Shown here piece by piece: positions 9,465-21,099 of a stretch of DNA of 64,000 bases. The position numbers and the translations under genes are program-made. Each line of letters opens with the position of its first letter. Within the stretch, counting starts at the first letter, position 1. Below the pieces are notes generated by a model. The model was not told where the DNA came from. It was given only the letters and a program-made list of their open reading frames with translations, and did not search any database. This stretch comes from Sophora flavescens (Eukaryota > Streptophyta > Magnoliopsida > Fabales > Fabaceae), in contig CM061065.1 in the NCBI GenBank assembly GCA_030762895.1, positions 72,524,200 to 72,588,199 of the forward strand, in the 5' to 3' direction.

Positions 9465-11980
9465 TGTAATATCACGACTTTCATCACGATACTACTAAAA
9501 GTACTAATAGATAAACATGGTTATAATATATAAGAAAAATAGTTGAACATAGAAAATTTTGAAATAAAGTGAAACATTTTTACAAGGGATTTTTGTAGAA
9601 TTGAACATAGTATTGGGTCAATTTAATACAAATAAGCATTTCACCCTGAATTTACAATTCAATCTCATATAAACATCAACTCCTACTAAGACTCCAACTT
9701 TGATCCTGCTGTGAAATACTATGTTAACCTAGGACAATATTGGGTGACCGTCAACCAATCTCCAAAGCTTGCTAATTATCAGTTTCCAATATGTACCTGT
9801 TATCTGAAACAAAGAGGAGCCTAGTGAGAAATAAATCTCAAAGAGTTCCTGCTTCAAGGAAAGCATACGAGTAATCAATATATTCTGTTTGATCGTCCTC
9901 ATTAAAATACGTATATTTACATATATGCACTCATATCATAAAAAACATCACATAGTGGTAGAGTTTTTCATAGCCTACTCACCTCAACTATTTTATCAGG
10001 TGTGCACTCCGTGGACTAATGCATAATTGTTCTGTTATAGAATTGTTCTCTTATAACTCACCCTTTCATCACCAGCTCTTTTTACTAGGTCCTTCCTTGG
10101 ACTAAGTTATTTGATGAAAATGAATCTAAGCATAGGCATTTTAAGTATAAAAACCTTTACTAGGTACATCAAGTGTGAGCGGAAATAATGCACACATAGT
10201 TTAAACTGGTTGATATGGCAGTCAGAGCTGTGACAACAATAAGGCGTCCCTTAATTGCCAGTACCATATCCTAGCCTCCAAAAATGAAGGACTTATAAAA
10301 TACCTCACCCACATAGATATTGTGGCCTTAAATAATGGCTAGAATAGTTTTGAAACCTTAAGTTTCACTAAACATTGACCATTTTAAATTTTTAATGTCA
10401 TGCTATGATTCATTTTCTTATACATCTTCTCCAATGGAATGTAATTTCATCAAACATTCAATTAATCATACCAAAATGATGGTTTCATGAAACATCCACA
10501 AAAGTACCATTAGTAAAGATATAACCCAAATAAAATGTCACACCATAATCTTATAACTTGTACAAACCAAACCCAACATTCAACAACCAATAAAACAGAA
10601 CATACAGCCACAAATAACATCATACTAATTACAATTTTAGGTATTATTAATGTTTGGACAGAATTAGAACACATAGGAATTCATTCTACACAAAGCAAGT
10701 GCCATTATACTTACATTTATCTAATCAGAATTTTCAGTAACTTGGAACTGGGTTTCCCCCCTAAAACTTTATCAAAATTAGATCTTCCAGAGCCTAAATT
10801 GTAGCAAAAAAAAAATTCTATTTTCTAATGGCACAAGAATGGTAGCAATCCAGTAGTTGTATAGGGAGTTATGGCCAGAACACTACAACAACATAAAATC
10901 AAATTCTCTGTTTTTGATAACAACTTGCAAATCAGTTTTCTCAACCAATACTTAACTAAATTTAGTCATTCCAGTTTCCATTTCTTATCAAATTTTGTCT
11001 AGTTTCCAATGTTTCAAAAATAATTTCAAAACAACCTCTATGAAGGATGTTATAAACAAAATACTGACAGGGTGTCAATACGGGTTTGCAGACTAATTTC
11101 CTCCCCCTTTATCAAGTTCACTCAAATATGTCCCTAACCTTGCATGCAATCAAAATCAGTGGTTCCACACATCATACAACCCCAAAAATAAACATATAAC
11201 AGTAGTAATAAAACACTTATAAAAAATTTGGGAGTTATGGTTACCCAATGTTACAAACAACAAGAACTCACCAGTGCTGTAGAGGTTATGAAGCTTGTGT
11301 TTGAGTTGTCTCTCTTTTCTCTTGATGGCTGAAATCTCCCCCCTTAGGACCACGGTTTTGTAGGGAAGTAACCTAGCAAGAAAACATCATTCAACCTAGA
11401 GTTATGTACATGAATCTAGCTAAGAACAAAGAGGAGGAATTATGATAGGAACCTTACTTGAAATGAAGAAAATGATGAACTGAGGGTTTGATGTCCTTAG
11501 GTTAGAATACCCATTTTTGCTAGAGAGCATCAAATGAGAAATTGTGTGAGATAACATAGGCTTAGATGATGTAGAGGAGTGGAAATATGGTGTTGGAGGG
11601 CCTTCTTTCTTGCCTTGGTCGAATTTGCTATAGAGGAGGAAGGATGGAGCTTTGGCTCTTGGAGAAGATGATGAGGTTTTAGGAAAAAGAAAATGAGAAA
11701 GTGTGAGAGAAAGAGGGAGTGACCGTGAGTTTTTAAGTGAGTGAGGGGAGAATGTTTTGTCATTTTAGCTATTATGGGCTTGTGTATTTGGGCTTTACCT
11801 CCCAAGGACCTCTATTAATACAAACTTAGTAATTACACTAACCTTCATAATCTAAAGAAAAAGAAATATTCATATTCATATAAATCTCATGAAATCATTT
11901 CCCAAAAATATTCAAATGTGTAAAGCAAGGAAATTGAAGATGGAAAAAATATAATTAATTAAGCATTTTGGGATATTACA
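9465..11980 (-). repeat. 3' LTR of the host element
   Basis: 2516 bp. Plus-strand ends are TGTAATATC (9465) and GATATTACA (11980), giving TG...CA. Compared with the interrupted copy at 24695 onwards it carries an extra segment around 10020-10240 and at 10670-10905. Small non-coding frames inside it are not credible genes. Confidence 0.8.
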
Positions 11981-12636
11981 TTACTCTCCTCCTTCAAGAA
12001 ATTTTGTCCTCAAAATTTAGTAAAACATACCCGAAAGAAAAGCAATAACAGTGATTTCTCACACAAGAATCTAAACACTTAAACATATAATCATAATGCA
12101 AATCTCATAATTCACATTAAACACCTATTGTTGCCTAAGCAACCTTCCCACCTCATGACAATTAAAAGCATGCAAGTGAGAATTGAAAACACAAAACTAC
12201 TTCAGTTTGGATCACATAGGTATATATACCTTTAAAGTGCACAATAAAGCAAATTCACCCTATGGTACTAGTAAGATTGTTGATTCTTAAGTGTTGCATT
12301 TAGGTTCCTAGATGGCTTCCTACAAGATCATTCGCCTAGTAGCTACTAAGCTTCCGCTGCCTACTCTAATAAATAAGGTTTTGTTTATAAGCTTGAATCC
12401 TTATCGATGAACTGGTGGTAGAAGGTTCGAGACATCTATACATTAGTTCTAGGGTTTAACTCGTGAAGTCACTTATTGAAATCTTAAACTTATGCATTTC
12501 ACTCTAGGAGTGAAATATAGGTCCCGTTGACCCAATGGGAAAGATTTTGGTGTTCTCTTAGGGTTTGCCACTCTTACCATGTTTAACTCTATCATGGTGG
12601 CGCTTCTTCTGATAGGGTCAACTCTAAGTTCCTTCA

Positions 12637-14101
12637 TGTTGAGCAAAATTGGCAAATACACCAAATCGCTAACTGTAGTAATAAAAATATCGTCCTCAGG
12701 GATTGAACTGTTAACTACTAACGTACCAACTCAACTTCGTTTGAGCGACCGAATGGTTTGAAATTGACTTTCGCCAATAAGTAAGAACAACAACTTAAGA
12801 AAGAACAAAAAATATTTTTGGTATTTTTCAAGTGAGAAAATAAAACACAGAAAATTGGTTTTTAATAATCAAAGAAGAAATTGTTAGAGGATCGATTTCC
12901 CTGCATGTCCTACTTATTCAATCCTGGAAATTAACTTGAACAGTTTATCCAATTTCAAGAAACTGAGTTTTGTAATTTATCCCCTAATTCCTTAGGTGAA
13001 TAAACCTTTCTGTCTAAGTTACTAATTCAATTCCTTGAGTATTAGATAAATAGTAGAAACGTTAAGAAAGATTTCCACTCAAAAAAGTTAATTTGGTTGT
13101 GTTCTTATTCCTAAGTAACACGTGCAAATCGTTTATTCACAAACAGCGATTATTAACTCGAATTTCCCAATTGCAAATTCATACAGTAGATAAACATGAA
13201 AACAGTTAATAAACTCTTGAAATTCAACAAACCAGAACAAGTAATTATCCAGAATCAAAACAAGTTATCTAAGCAGTTCCATCTACCTCTAACAACAGAA
13301 AATTAGCTAGACATGATTAAAAAGGAAAAACCAAATGAAGAAGATGATGACAAGGAGGCCATCTTGAGTTTATGCTTTCCATCTTCAACTCTCTCTGAAA
13401 TTCCTAGTCCACTCTTCTTATAGATGTGCCCGTTTTTCTGTTCAGTGCCCCTTCCTCCTTTTTTGTTACGTTTTTTTTTCTCTGCCACCCTTTTGTCTGT
13501 TATGCTCCAGGACCCTCCTGAACTTCTCTTTTTTTCCCAGTTTTGTTCTTGTGCAGCTCTCCCTTTAATTCCTTTACGTTGCTCCTTTTTATTAACCATT
13601 AAACGGTCCTCCTGTCTGTTACCTTTTCCCTGCACATTAGTTCCTCTCATTATGCATCCAGCCTCTTCTTTATTCATGCTGCCAACTCCTTTATTTTCCT
13701 TCTACGTTTTCTTTCTTTCAATGCAAGACCATCCAGTCAAATCCAAATGATAAAATGGAATTGTATTCACCATGGGCCCAACGTATAGGATTTAGTAATT
13801 TTGCAACCAAAAGACAAAAAAAATCATGGGCTGTGACTCAACAAAATATGGACTTGGTTCTTCCTTTTTATTTTGATTAGAGTCTAATGTCCAAGCAAAT
13901 CTTTATTATTTCCTACAAAAATAAACAAGTAAAAACATTATTAAATTGACTCTAAAAATATAAAATAAAACTAAAATATGAAAAACATTATTAAAAATTA
14001 ACCTAACTTAACTTGTGGATAAAACTCAACCAATTAGTACAAGAAGGAGCAAAAATCTACTCAATATGCACACAAAAATCACATAATCTAGCAGATTATC
14101 A
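12637..14101 (-). repeat. Probable solo LTR of an Athila/Tat-like element
   Basis: Its low end is tgttgagcaaaattggc followed by aatacacc and tcctcagggattgaactg. This is the inverted form of the LTR end seen at 37392-37500 (ccggtacacttg and cgatcccacagagactg). The high end reads tctagcagattatca. Flanks are CTTCA (12632-12636) and CTTCC (14102-14106), a 4-of-5 target duplication. No primer site, polypurine tract or interior accompanies it, consistent with LTR-LTR recombination. Confidence 0.5.
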
Positions 14102-14953
14102 CTTCCTTTGGATCTAAGAGGTTTCGATGACAAGTCATAATCATTAACTATTTGGTTATCACTGATACTAGGTTTGCTAGGGTCCAATTATCGTGCATGA
14201 CAAATATTTTAATCAATAGCAAGCTGACAGAAACTTTATTACAACAATAATAATAAAAGTATAGCATACAATCTTATTCAAATAGTAGTGGAACTTATGA
14301 TACCAATAATCTTAGATATCAACAATTAAAAAAACGCCAAACACATATATGGTCATGTACATAAGGATGTAACACAGGGAAGTAACTGATTAATACCTAT
14401 CCACGTGCTCAATCTAATAATTGATGCAAGTCAATGATTCTTATCAATCACCCATATTGAACACGATCAAGAAATGACATACACAATGCTATGGTAGCAC
14501 ATAAAAATATTGACATGTTCTAAGCACAAGTCTAACCCCGAGCATCGCATAATAACCAAGATAGAGCAAAAATATCGCTTTAAATTCTTCAAATACATTT
14601 TTCAGTGAATCTAAATTTGCCTTGAAAACCTTCTATAAAAATCTGTTATAAGAAAACCTTTACCGGAAGTTATTCGGTTTTGAAAGCGGAGTTGAGATTT
14701 ATACTCGTTAAAAATCTGCAGAAAGGTTTTGAATTGTTAACAGTTTTCAAAAAGGATATATCGTCAAATAAGTACTGATGTTTAGAAAAAATAGGCTACA
14801 AAATAATTTGTGAGTTTGCAAATGTTATTTTGTTTATAAAACAAAACGTTTTCTCAGACATTCCTAAAATAAAACAAGTTAGGAAAACCACACAATGTCA
14901 AAATTTAAATATTCCATAACAACATCATGTTAGTATTATCAAGACGGCTCACC

Positions 14954-14958
14954 AGGAC
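14954..14958. repeat. Target-site duplication AGGAC, left
   Basis: AGGAC here matches AGGAC at 22950-22954, exactly flanking the TG...CA ends of the chromovirus. Confidence 0.9.
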
Positions 14959-16595
14959 TGTGACACCCTTCTACCCCGCATGTTAATATAAAAGATTTAC
15001 TTAAAAGAGGTAATTATAAAACATGCATTTATTTGAAAAAAATAAAAATTTGGATAAAAAGGTTTCACATCTCAACAAAAACAACGCAGAAATAACATAG
15101 TTTAAAAAAAGTAAAACATAAACAAGGCAAATAAAGAAAAACCCAACCCCGATGTCACATACAGAGCTGGTATAACCAAAATCCGGATACATCACAGAAA
15201 CAAACTAAACAAGTAGCAAAACTAACAACTATAACTCAACATTCTAACTAGAGTCGCGGCTCCTCATAGTCACTCCTCCGATGGCTGCTCACCGTCCTCT
15301 GCATAAGGAAATACATGCAACAGCAGAAACAGGAAAAAATGGAGTAAGAAATCATGTAAACACAACGACGTGGGAATAGGGAATAAGATGAACATACATC
15401 ATAGCATGGCATAACAATATAACAACATACAATATTTATACATCATTATATAATACCATAACAACATGTTAATCATCCAACATATGTTACGCAGTACAAT
15501 GCAACCCTACTCCACAACTCCATCAATGCATGTGGATCCAACTAACTCAGGAAGTCAACTTCGGAGTTACATATCCGTATTGGCCAAAAAGCACCAACAC
15601 CGGCAGTTCCCCAAACCATGGAGGAACCCCTTGGATAGCCGACGTATCATAACTGGATACGCCACCTTGGGAGCGCACAGTTCACCAAACCATGGGTGAA
15701 CCAACCGAGACTTGGGACAGATCATCATAACTAGGACGACCCCTATGTTGAACATCCCCCTCAACATCAACTCCAATGCACTATGCAAATGGCACAACAA
15801 CACACAAGGCAACCACCTTCTTTGCTTGGGCCTAAAAGCACCCAAGACTTATCACCAACATCAACATTAACACCGTAGTCCCACACCTCGGGGCCAAGGC
15901 CCCCATGGCCAAAAAGCACCAAGGTCCAACATAACAATATCTCGACCAAAAAGCATCGAGAACACCTTGGCCAAAAAGCACCAAAGCGTGACAACACGCG
16001 GTAACCCATCGGGTATTGGCTTAACCAGCTTATCAGTCTTTGCTATCTTAATTAATATTTAATTGTGTTATCTAACTTGTTATCATTTTATTAGTGTATT
16101 ATTACATCATCTGGGAATAATTGGGGTAAACACCCCTTTAATTCATTAATCTTAAGTTCTGACCAGTAGGGGGAAGCACGGGTGTATTAAACCCCCAGTA
16201 CGGTCGTGCTTCCACTTAAGTGGATCACGGTCGTGCTCACTGTCCTGTACGGCCGTGCTCAATGCCCAGCCTGCCTTCCAGAAGTTAACTGGGAGCACGT
16301 TCTTGCTCCCTATTCAGCACGGTCGTGCTCCCGGGCAGGACCATACTGTTCTAGGCAGAATTTAACATATTCTTGGAGTTTAGGCTCCCTAATTCTCTCA
16401 AATCAGATCCTAGGGTCTTAACTAAAACATTCGACATGAAAATTCACCCCTCACTAACTCATATTAATGCAAATAATCATATATTAATATACATATTATC
16501 ATATGCAATAATATATACACATTTATATAAATATCAAACATATATATACCAGAACTAACACATATAAACATAAGGGTGAATCTTTAGGTGTTACA
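14959..16595 (-). repeat. 3' LTR of the chromovirus, internally deleted
   Basis: 1637 bp versus 2880 bp for the 5' LTR. The sequence after cccctcactaac (near 16459) jumps to tcatattaatgc, skipping the equivalent of about 21523-22811, which contains the putative TATA box. It also has about 50 bp extra near 16160-16215 (including tacggtcgtgct) absent from the 5' LTR. Confidence 0.9.
15580..15990 (-). repeat. Stem-loop cluster in chromovirus 3' LTR
   Basis: Repeated units with a near-constant loop ccaaaaagca and complementary arms: TTGG/CCAA (15581), CTTGGG/CCCAAG (15825-15846) and TCTCGA/TCGAGA (near 15940-15963). Two more (15903 and 15965) have one arm mismatch each. A second kind has an aaaccatg core: GTTCC/GGAAC (15606-15627) and TTCACC/GGTGAA near 15680. 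Confidence 0.75.
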
Positions 16596-16640
16596 ATTCC
16601 ACCCCCTTATAAAAATTTCGTCCTCGAAATTTATATCACC
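16596..16640 (-). other. Polypurine tract region of the chromovirus
   Basis: The minus strand reads tttcgaggacgaaattttta then taagggggtggaat, directly before TGTAACACC of the LTR. This arrangement is characteristic of Tekay-type elements. Confidence 0.85.
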
Positions 16641-17100
16641 TTAACTGGTTAAACTTCCATCAATTAGGTGCATACGTTGGGTTGAGTCCACGGACTTGGA
16701 GGCTCCAGCTCCACTACGCTTCTGCTGCGCACTCTGATTCCTGGTAGCACTCTGTGGTTCTGACTTTTCTCCTTTACAGTTCCTGCTGAGGTGACCATAT
16801 TTGCCACACTTGAAACAGATGATGTTCGGCTCCTTGCATTGATGGGTATAGTGACCTTCTCCATGTTTTCCAAATCTGACATGTTTAGGAGAATCCCAAT
16901 CCTTAGGCTTACCTGCTGAGAACTGTGATTCCTTGCCATTCTGCTTGAAGTCTATGCCGATGACATTGTCTCACCTCGTTCTTCTGATCTTTGTCCTTAC
17001 TGCTCCGGATCTCTGAACTTTTGCGGCTTGCGATCCTGGCCTCGTAAGCATCCTCGAAGAATTTTCACTTGTTCACCAAGGTAGGAAAGACTCGAATCTC
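16641..17100 (-). pseudogene. Displaced gag C-terminal segment with zinc knuckle
   Basis: Read on the minus strand, an open segment ends at a TAA (16641-16643). It contains CFKCGKYGHLSRNC at 16776-16817, a perfect CX2CX4HX4C nucleocapsid knuckle, preceded by another Cys/His pair (GHYTHQC) and a Lys-rich stretch. This is the C-terminal part of a Ty3/gypsy Gag. In family order it belongs between the primer site and protease, yet here it follows integrase and abuts the polypurine tract. The integrase C-terminal tail and any chromodomain are absent from this spot. Recombination or template switching is inferred. Confidence 0.75.
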
Positions 17101-17430
17101 CTGATAACAGATGGCTTGCTTGCTTTCATCCCTCTACCAACCGCAGTCGTTGGAGTAACTCTCAAGGACACATGATCACCTTCCTGGAATTCGAGTGCCT
17201 TCCTCCTTTTGTCATGGTAGCTCTTTTGCCTACTCTATGCCACTCTCATCTTTTCCTGAACCATCCCGATCCTTTCCTTTCTTTTGTTTCATGGACTATC
17301 TCCAGCCCTAGCACCACACTATCACTAGGTTCACTCCAACACAAGGGTGTCATACATCTCCTCCTAACTACCAGACTGTTCTAGCACACAAGCTCTCAAC
17401 AAGTCCTAAAGATTGGATGGTTCTCTTAGA

Positions 17431-18495
17431 CTAACCATCAGTCTGAGGGTGATAAGTTGAACTTAGACTAAGCTTGGTTCCTAAAGTCTCTTGCAAATTG
17501 TTCCAAAACCTAGAGGTAAACCTCGGGTCTCTATTTGAAACTATGCTAGAAGGTACACCATGTAGCCTAACTATCTCCCTGATGTACAGCTTAGCCAACT
17601 TTTCTGAAGAGTATTCCATGTTCATCGGGATGAAATGGGTGGACTTAGTCAGTCTATCCACGACAACCCATATAGCTTCAAAACCAGTTGGAGTCCTAGG
17701 GAGTCCAGACACAAAATCCATGGAAATACTGTCCCACTTCCATTCTGGGATACTTAACTGTTGTAACTTACCTGATGGCTTATGGTGTTCTATCTTAGCC
17801 TTTTGACACACTAAACAGGCATACACAAACTCAGCCATATCTTTCTTCATCCTAGGCCACCAAAACATGCACTTTAAGTCCTGATACATCTTAGTGGCAC
17901 TTGGGTGCATACTCAATCCACTCCTATGTCCTTTTTCAAGGATCAACTTTCTAAGCTCTGGGACGTCTGGTATACATACTCTATCTTTGAACCTCAAGAC
18001 TCCATCGCTTCCTTCCTTAACACTAAGGTCTCTACCCTGTGCAAGCAAATCTCGCTGATTTAAGAGAAACTTGTCTAACTTCTGACCCTCTCTAATCCGA
18101 TCCATCAAACTGTTGGCAACCTTCAAGGTTCCAAGCCTAATGCTTTTAGGGGTAACTTCCCAAGCTAAACTCATGTCTCTAAACTCCTCAATTAGATCCA
18201 TCTCCCTAAGCATCAAAGCGGAGGTGTGCAAGGTTTTTCTACTTAAGGCATCGGCCATTACATTGGCCTTTACTGGATGATAGGTTAGCTCGAGGTCATA
18301 ATCCTTTAATAACTCCATCCACCTACGCTGCCTTATATTCAACTTCTTTTGATCAAAGAGAAACCTCAAACTCTTGTGATCACTAAAAACCTCAAACCTC
18401 GATCCATATAGGTAATGCCTCCAGATCTTTAAGGCAAATACCACAGCCCCTAACTCTAGGTTATGGGTAGGGTAGTTCTTCTCATGGGGTTTCAA
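17431..18495 (-). pseudogene. Chromovirus RNase H and integrase (broken)
   Basis: Residues about 1-70 are the end of RNase H (KNYPTHNLELGAVVFALKIW, then FEVFSDHKSLRFLF). Integrase follows with its HHCC zinc motif (GHRSGLSMHPS, then CLVCQKAK, about residues 180-225) and catalytic core (WDSISMDFVSGLP; TYHPQTDG). The residue expected to be the second catalytic Asp, in SDRDPRF, is Asn (SNRDPRF; codon at 17533-17535). The frame is opened by a stop at 18496-18498 (Gln codon to TAG) and closed by another Gln-to-TAG after YHPQTDG. Past that, 17150-17430 still matches integrase (EGDHVSLRVTP) with further stops. It cannot encode a working integrase. Confidence 0.9.
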
Positions 18496-19649
18496 CTACC
18501 TAGAAGCATAAGCAACTACCTTGCCATTCTGTATTAACACTCCACCTAACCCTCGCTTAGAAGCATCGTAATAAACCACGAAGGGTTCACTAGGATCTGG
18601 CAAAACTAACACTGGTGCTGATGTCAACCTATCCTTAAGGGTTTGGAAACTCTCTTCACATCTAGAGTCCCACACAAACAACTGTCCTTTCTTGGTGAGA
18701 CGGGTTAAGGGTAAAGCTATCTTAGAGAAACCTTCTATGAACCGCCTATAATACCCGGTTAACCCCAAGAAACTCCTAATCTCGGTCACAAACTTCGGTG
18801 CTACCCACTGGAGCACCATCTCAACCTTAGCCGGGTCCACAGCTATGCCACCCTTAGAGATGACATGTCCTAAGAAGCTCACTTCCTCTAACCAGAACTC
18901 ACACTTAGAAAACTTAGCATAAAACTGCTTTTCCTTAAGGGTCTTCAAGACAACCCTTAGGTGTTCCTCATGTTCCTCCTTGCTCTTGGAGTACACTAAG
19001 ATGTCATCTATGAACACCATCACAAACTTATCCATGTAAGGGTGAAAGGTCTTGTTCATGTAATCCATGAATACCGTAGGAGCATTGATCACACCGAAGG
19101 GCATAACCAAGTACTCATAGTGACCATATCGCATTCTGAACGCTGTCTTCGGGATGTCCTCAGACTTAACCCGAATCTGATGGTACCTGACTTCAAGTCT
19201 ATCTTAGAAAAGACGCAAGCGCCTATCAACTGGTCCATGAGATCATCAATTCTAGGGAGGGGATACCGATTCTTTATGGTCACCTTGTTGAGTTGTCGAT
19301 AGTCAACACACAACCTCATACTACCATCCTTCTTCTTCACCAACAACACAGGTGCTCCCCACGGAGACACACTAGGCCTAATGAACTGCTTCTTCATTAG
19401 GTCTTCCAACTCTTCCTTCAATTTAGCTAGCTCTAGAGGAGACATTATATAGGGTGCTATGGAGATTGGCCCGGTGCCTGACACTAAGTCTATGGCAAAC
19501 TCAATATCTCTCTCTGGGGGTAAGTTATAAACATCCCTCGGAAACACTTCAGGAAAGTCTTGCACAACAGGCAAGTTGGCGACATCATAAGGGCTGCTCT
19601 CTACTTCCAGGGAGGCTATCATCATGTACACTTGGGCTTCGTCTTTCAT
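18496..19649 (-). pseudogene. Chromovirus reverse transcriptase (frameshifted)
   Basis: Two overlapping frames (19649-19089 and 19134-18496) together carry a Ty3/gypsy reverse transcriptase: PVVQDFPEVFPRDVYNLPPE at the start, SPWGAPVLLVKKKDGSMRLC, the palm KIDLKSG, then MPFGV and the catalytic FIDDILVYS, followed by the RNase H start (VVYYDASKRGLGGVL). A single missing base near 19183-19186 (ggtacc where a frame-keeping ggttacc is expected) breaks it between KSG and the next motif. The catalytic Asp pair is retained. Downstream it ends at the stop at 18496-18498. Confidence 0.9.
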
Positions 19650-19790
19650 CGAAGCTTGAACTTGACTGGCAGAGAGAAGGTCCGGATTCTTAGACTCCGT
19701 TGGAGTTCCAAAAACTAAGGTCTTATCAAAACAGATAAAGGGAACATGGTTCGAAGATAACTAGTTCATCCCAATAATGACATCGAGCGG
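19650..19790 (-). pseudogene. Protease C-terminal remnant
   Basis: The minus strand encodes PLDVIIGMN followed by a stop and then SSNHVPFICFDKT, the usual end of a Ty3/gypsy aspartic protease just before reverse transcriptase. The active-site half is missing. 19800-20050 shows no gag similarity that I can detect. Confidence 0.7.
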
Positions 19791-20052
19791 TTTTAAAAAA
19801 AGTAAGCACGCAAGATCAGCTGCAGAGTTCATATTATCAAGAGATAATAGAACAACCTTCCTAAACACAAGAAGCACCAGAATGCTCCTTGGATCGTTCA
19901 AGACAAACCGCCAAATGCAGTAAGTCAAGCCAAAGCAAAGCTATAGGTACTTAGTACCATATAACATTGTCTATATAAATATAGACAATTCAAACAAGAG
20001 TCACACAACAGACTCACGACAAACTAATACCATGTCCGGACAGGGCCAAACT

Positions 20053-20064
20053 GCTCTGATACGA
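20053..20064 (-). other. Primer binding site, tRNA-iMet type (chromovirus)
   Basis: The minus strand reads TCGTATCAGAGC, one mismatch from the usual TGGTATCAGAGC, five bases from the LTR. Confidence 0.8.
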
Positions 20065-20688
20065 CTAAATGTGACACCCTTCTACTCACATGTTAATATA
20101 AAACATTTACTTAAAAGAGGTAATTATAAAACATGCATTTATTTGAAAAAAAATAAAAACTTGGAAAAAAAGGTTTCACATTTCAATAAAAACAACACGG
20201 AAATAACATAGTTTTAAAATAGTAAAACATAAACATGAAAAAGAAAGAAAAACCCAACCCCGATGTCACACACAGCTGGTATAACCAAAATCCGGGTACA
20301 TCACAAAAACAAACTAAACAACTAACAAAACTAACAACTATAACTCAGCATTCTAACTAGAGTCCCAGCTCCTCAGAGTCACTCCTCCGCTGGCTGCTCA
20401 CCGTCCTCTGCATAAGAAAATACATGCAATAGCAGAAACAGGAAAACAGGAAGTAAGAAATCATGTAAACACAACGACATGGGAATAAGGAATAAGATGA
20501 ACATACATCATAGCATGACATAGCAATATAACAACATAAAATATTTATACATCATCATATAATACCATAACAACATGTTAATCATCCAACATATGCTATG
20601 CAGTACAATGCAACCCTACTCCACTACTCCATCAATGCATGTGGATCTAACTAACTCAGGAAGTCAACTTCGGAGTTACATATCCGTA

Positions 20689-21099
20689 TTGGCCAAAAAG
20701 CACCAACACCGGCACTACCCCAAACCATGGAGGAACCCCTTGGATAGTCGACGTATCATAACTGGATACGTCACCTCGGGGGAGCATGGTTCACCAAACC
20801 ATGGGTGAACAACTCGATACTTGGGGCCGGATATTCATAACTAGGATGACCTCCCCTATGTTGAACATCCCCCTCAACATCAACTCCAATGCTCTATGCA
20901 AATGGCATAACAACATACAAGGCAACCACCTCCTTTGCTTGGGCCTAAAAGCACCCAAGTCTTATCACCAACATCAACATTAACACCTTAGACCCACACC
21001 GTAGGGTCAAGGTCCCCTTGGCCAAAAAGAACCAAGGTCCAACATAACAACATCTCGACCAAAAAGCATCGAGAGCACTTTGGTCAAAAAGCACCAAAG
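20689..21099 (-). repeat. Stem-loop cluster with constant loop and covarying arms, 5' LTR
   Basis: Five units: TTGG-loop-CCAA (20689-20706), CTTGGG/CCCAAG (20938-20959), CCTTGG/CCAAGG (21016-21037), TCTCGA/TCGAGA (21053-21074) and CTTTGG/CCAAAG (21078-21099). Loops are ccaaaaagca, cctaaaagca, ccaaaaagaa, ccaaaaagca and tcaaaaagca. Also GACGTATC-ataactg-GATACGTC (20750-20772) and GTTCACC-aaaccatg-GGTGAAC (20789-20810). Arms differ between units but remain complementary within each. Confidence 0.85.

Noticed and set aside
13303..13677. 124-codon Lys/Glu/Gly-rich frame
   Set aside because: Lies in the probable solo LTR, biased composition, and overlaps an equally long antisense frame.
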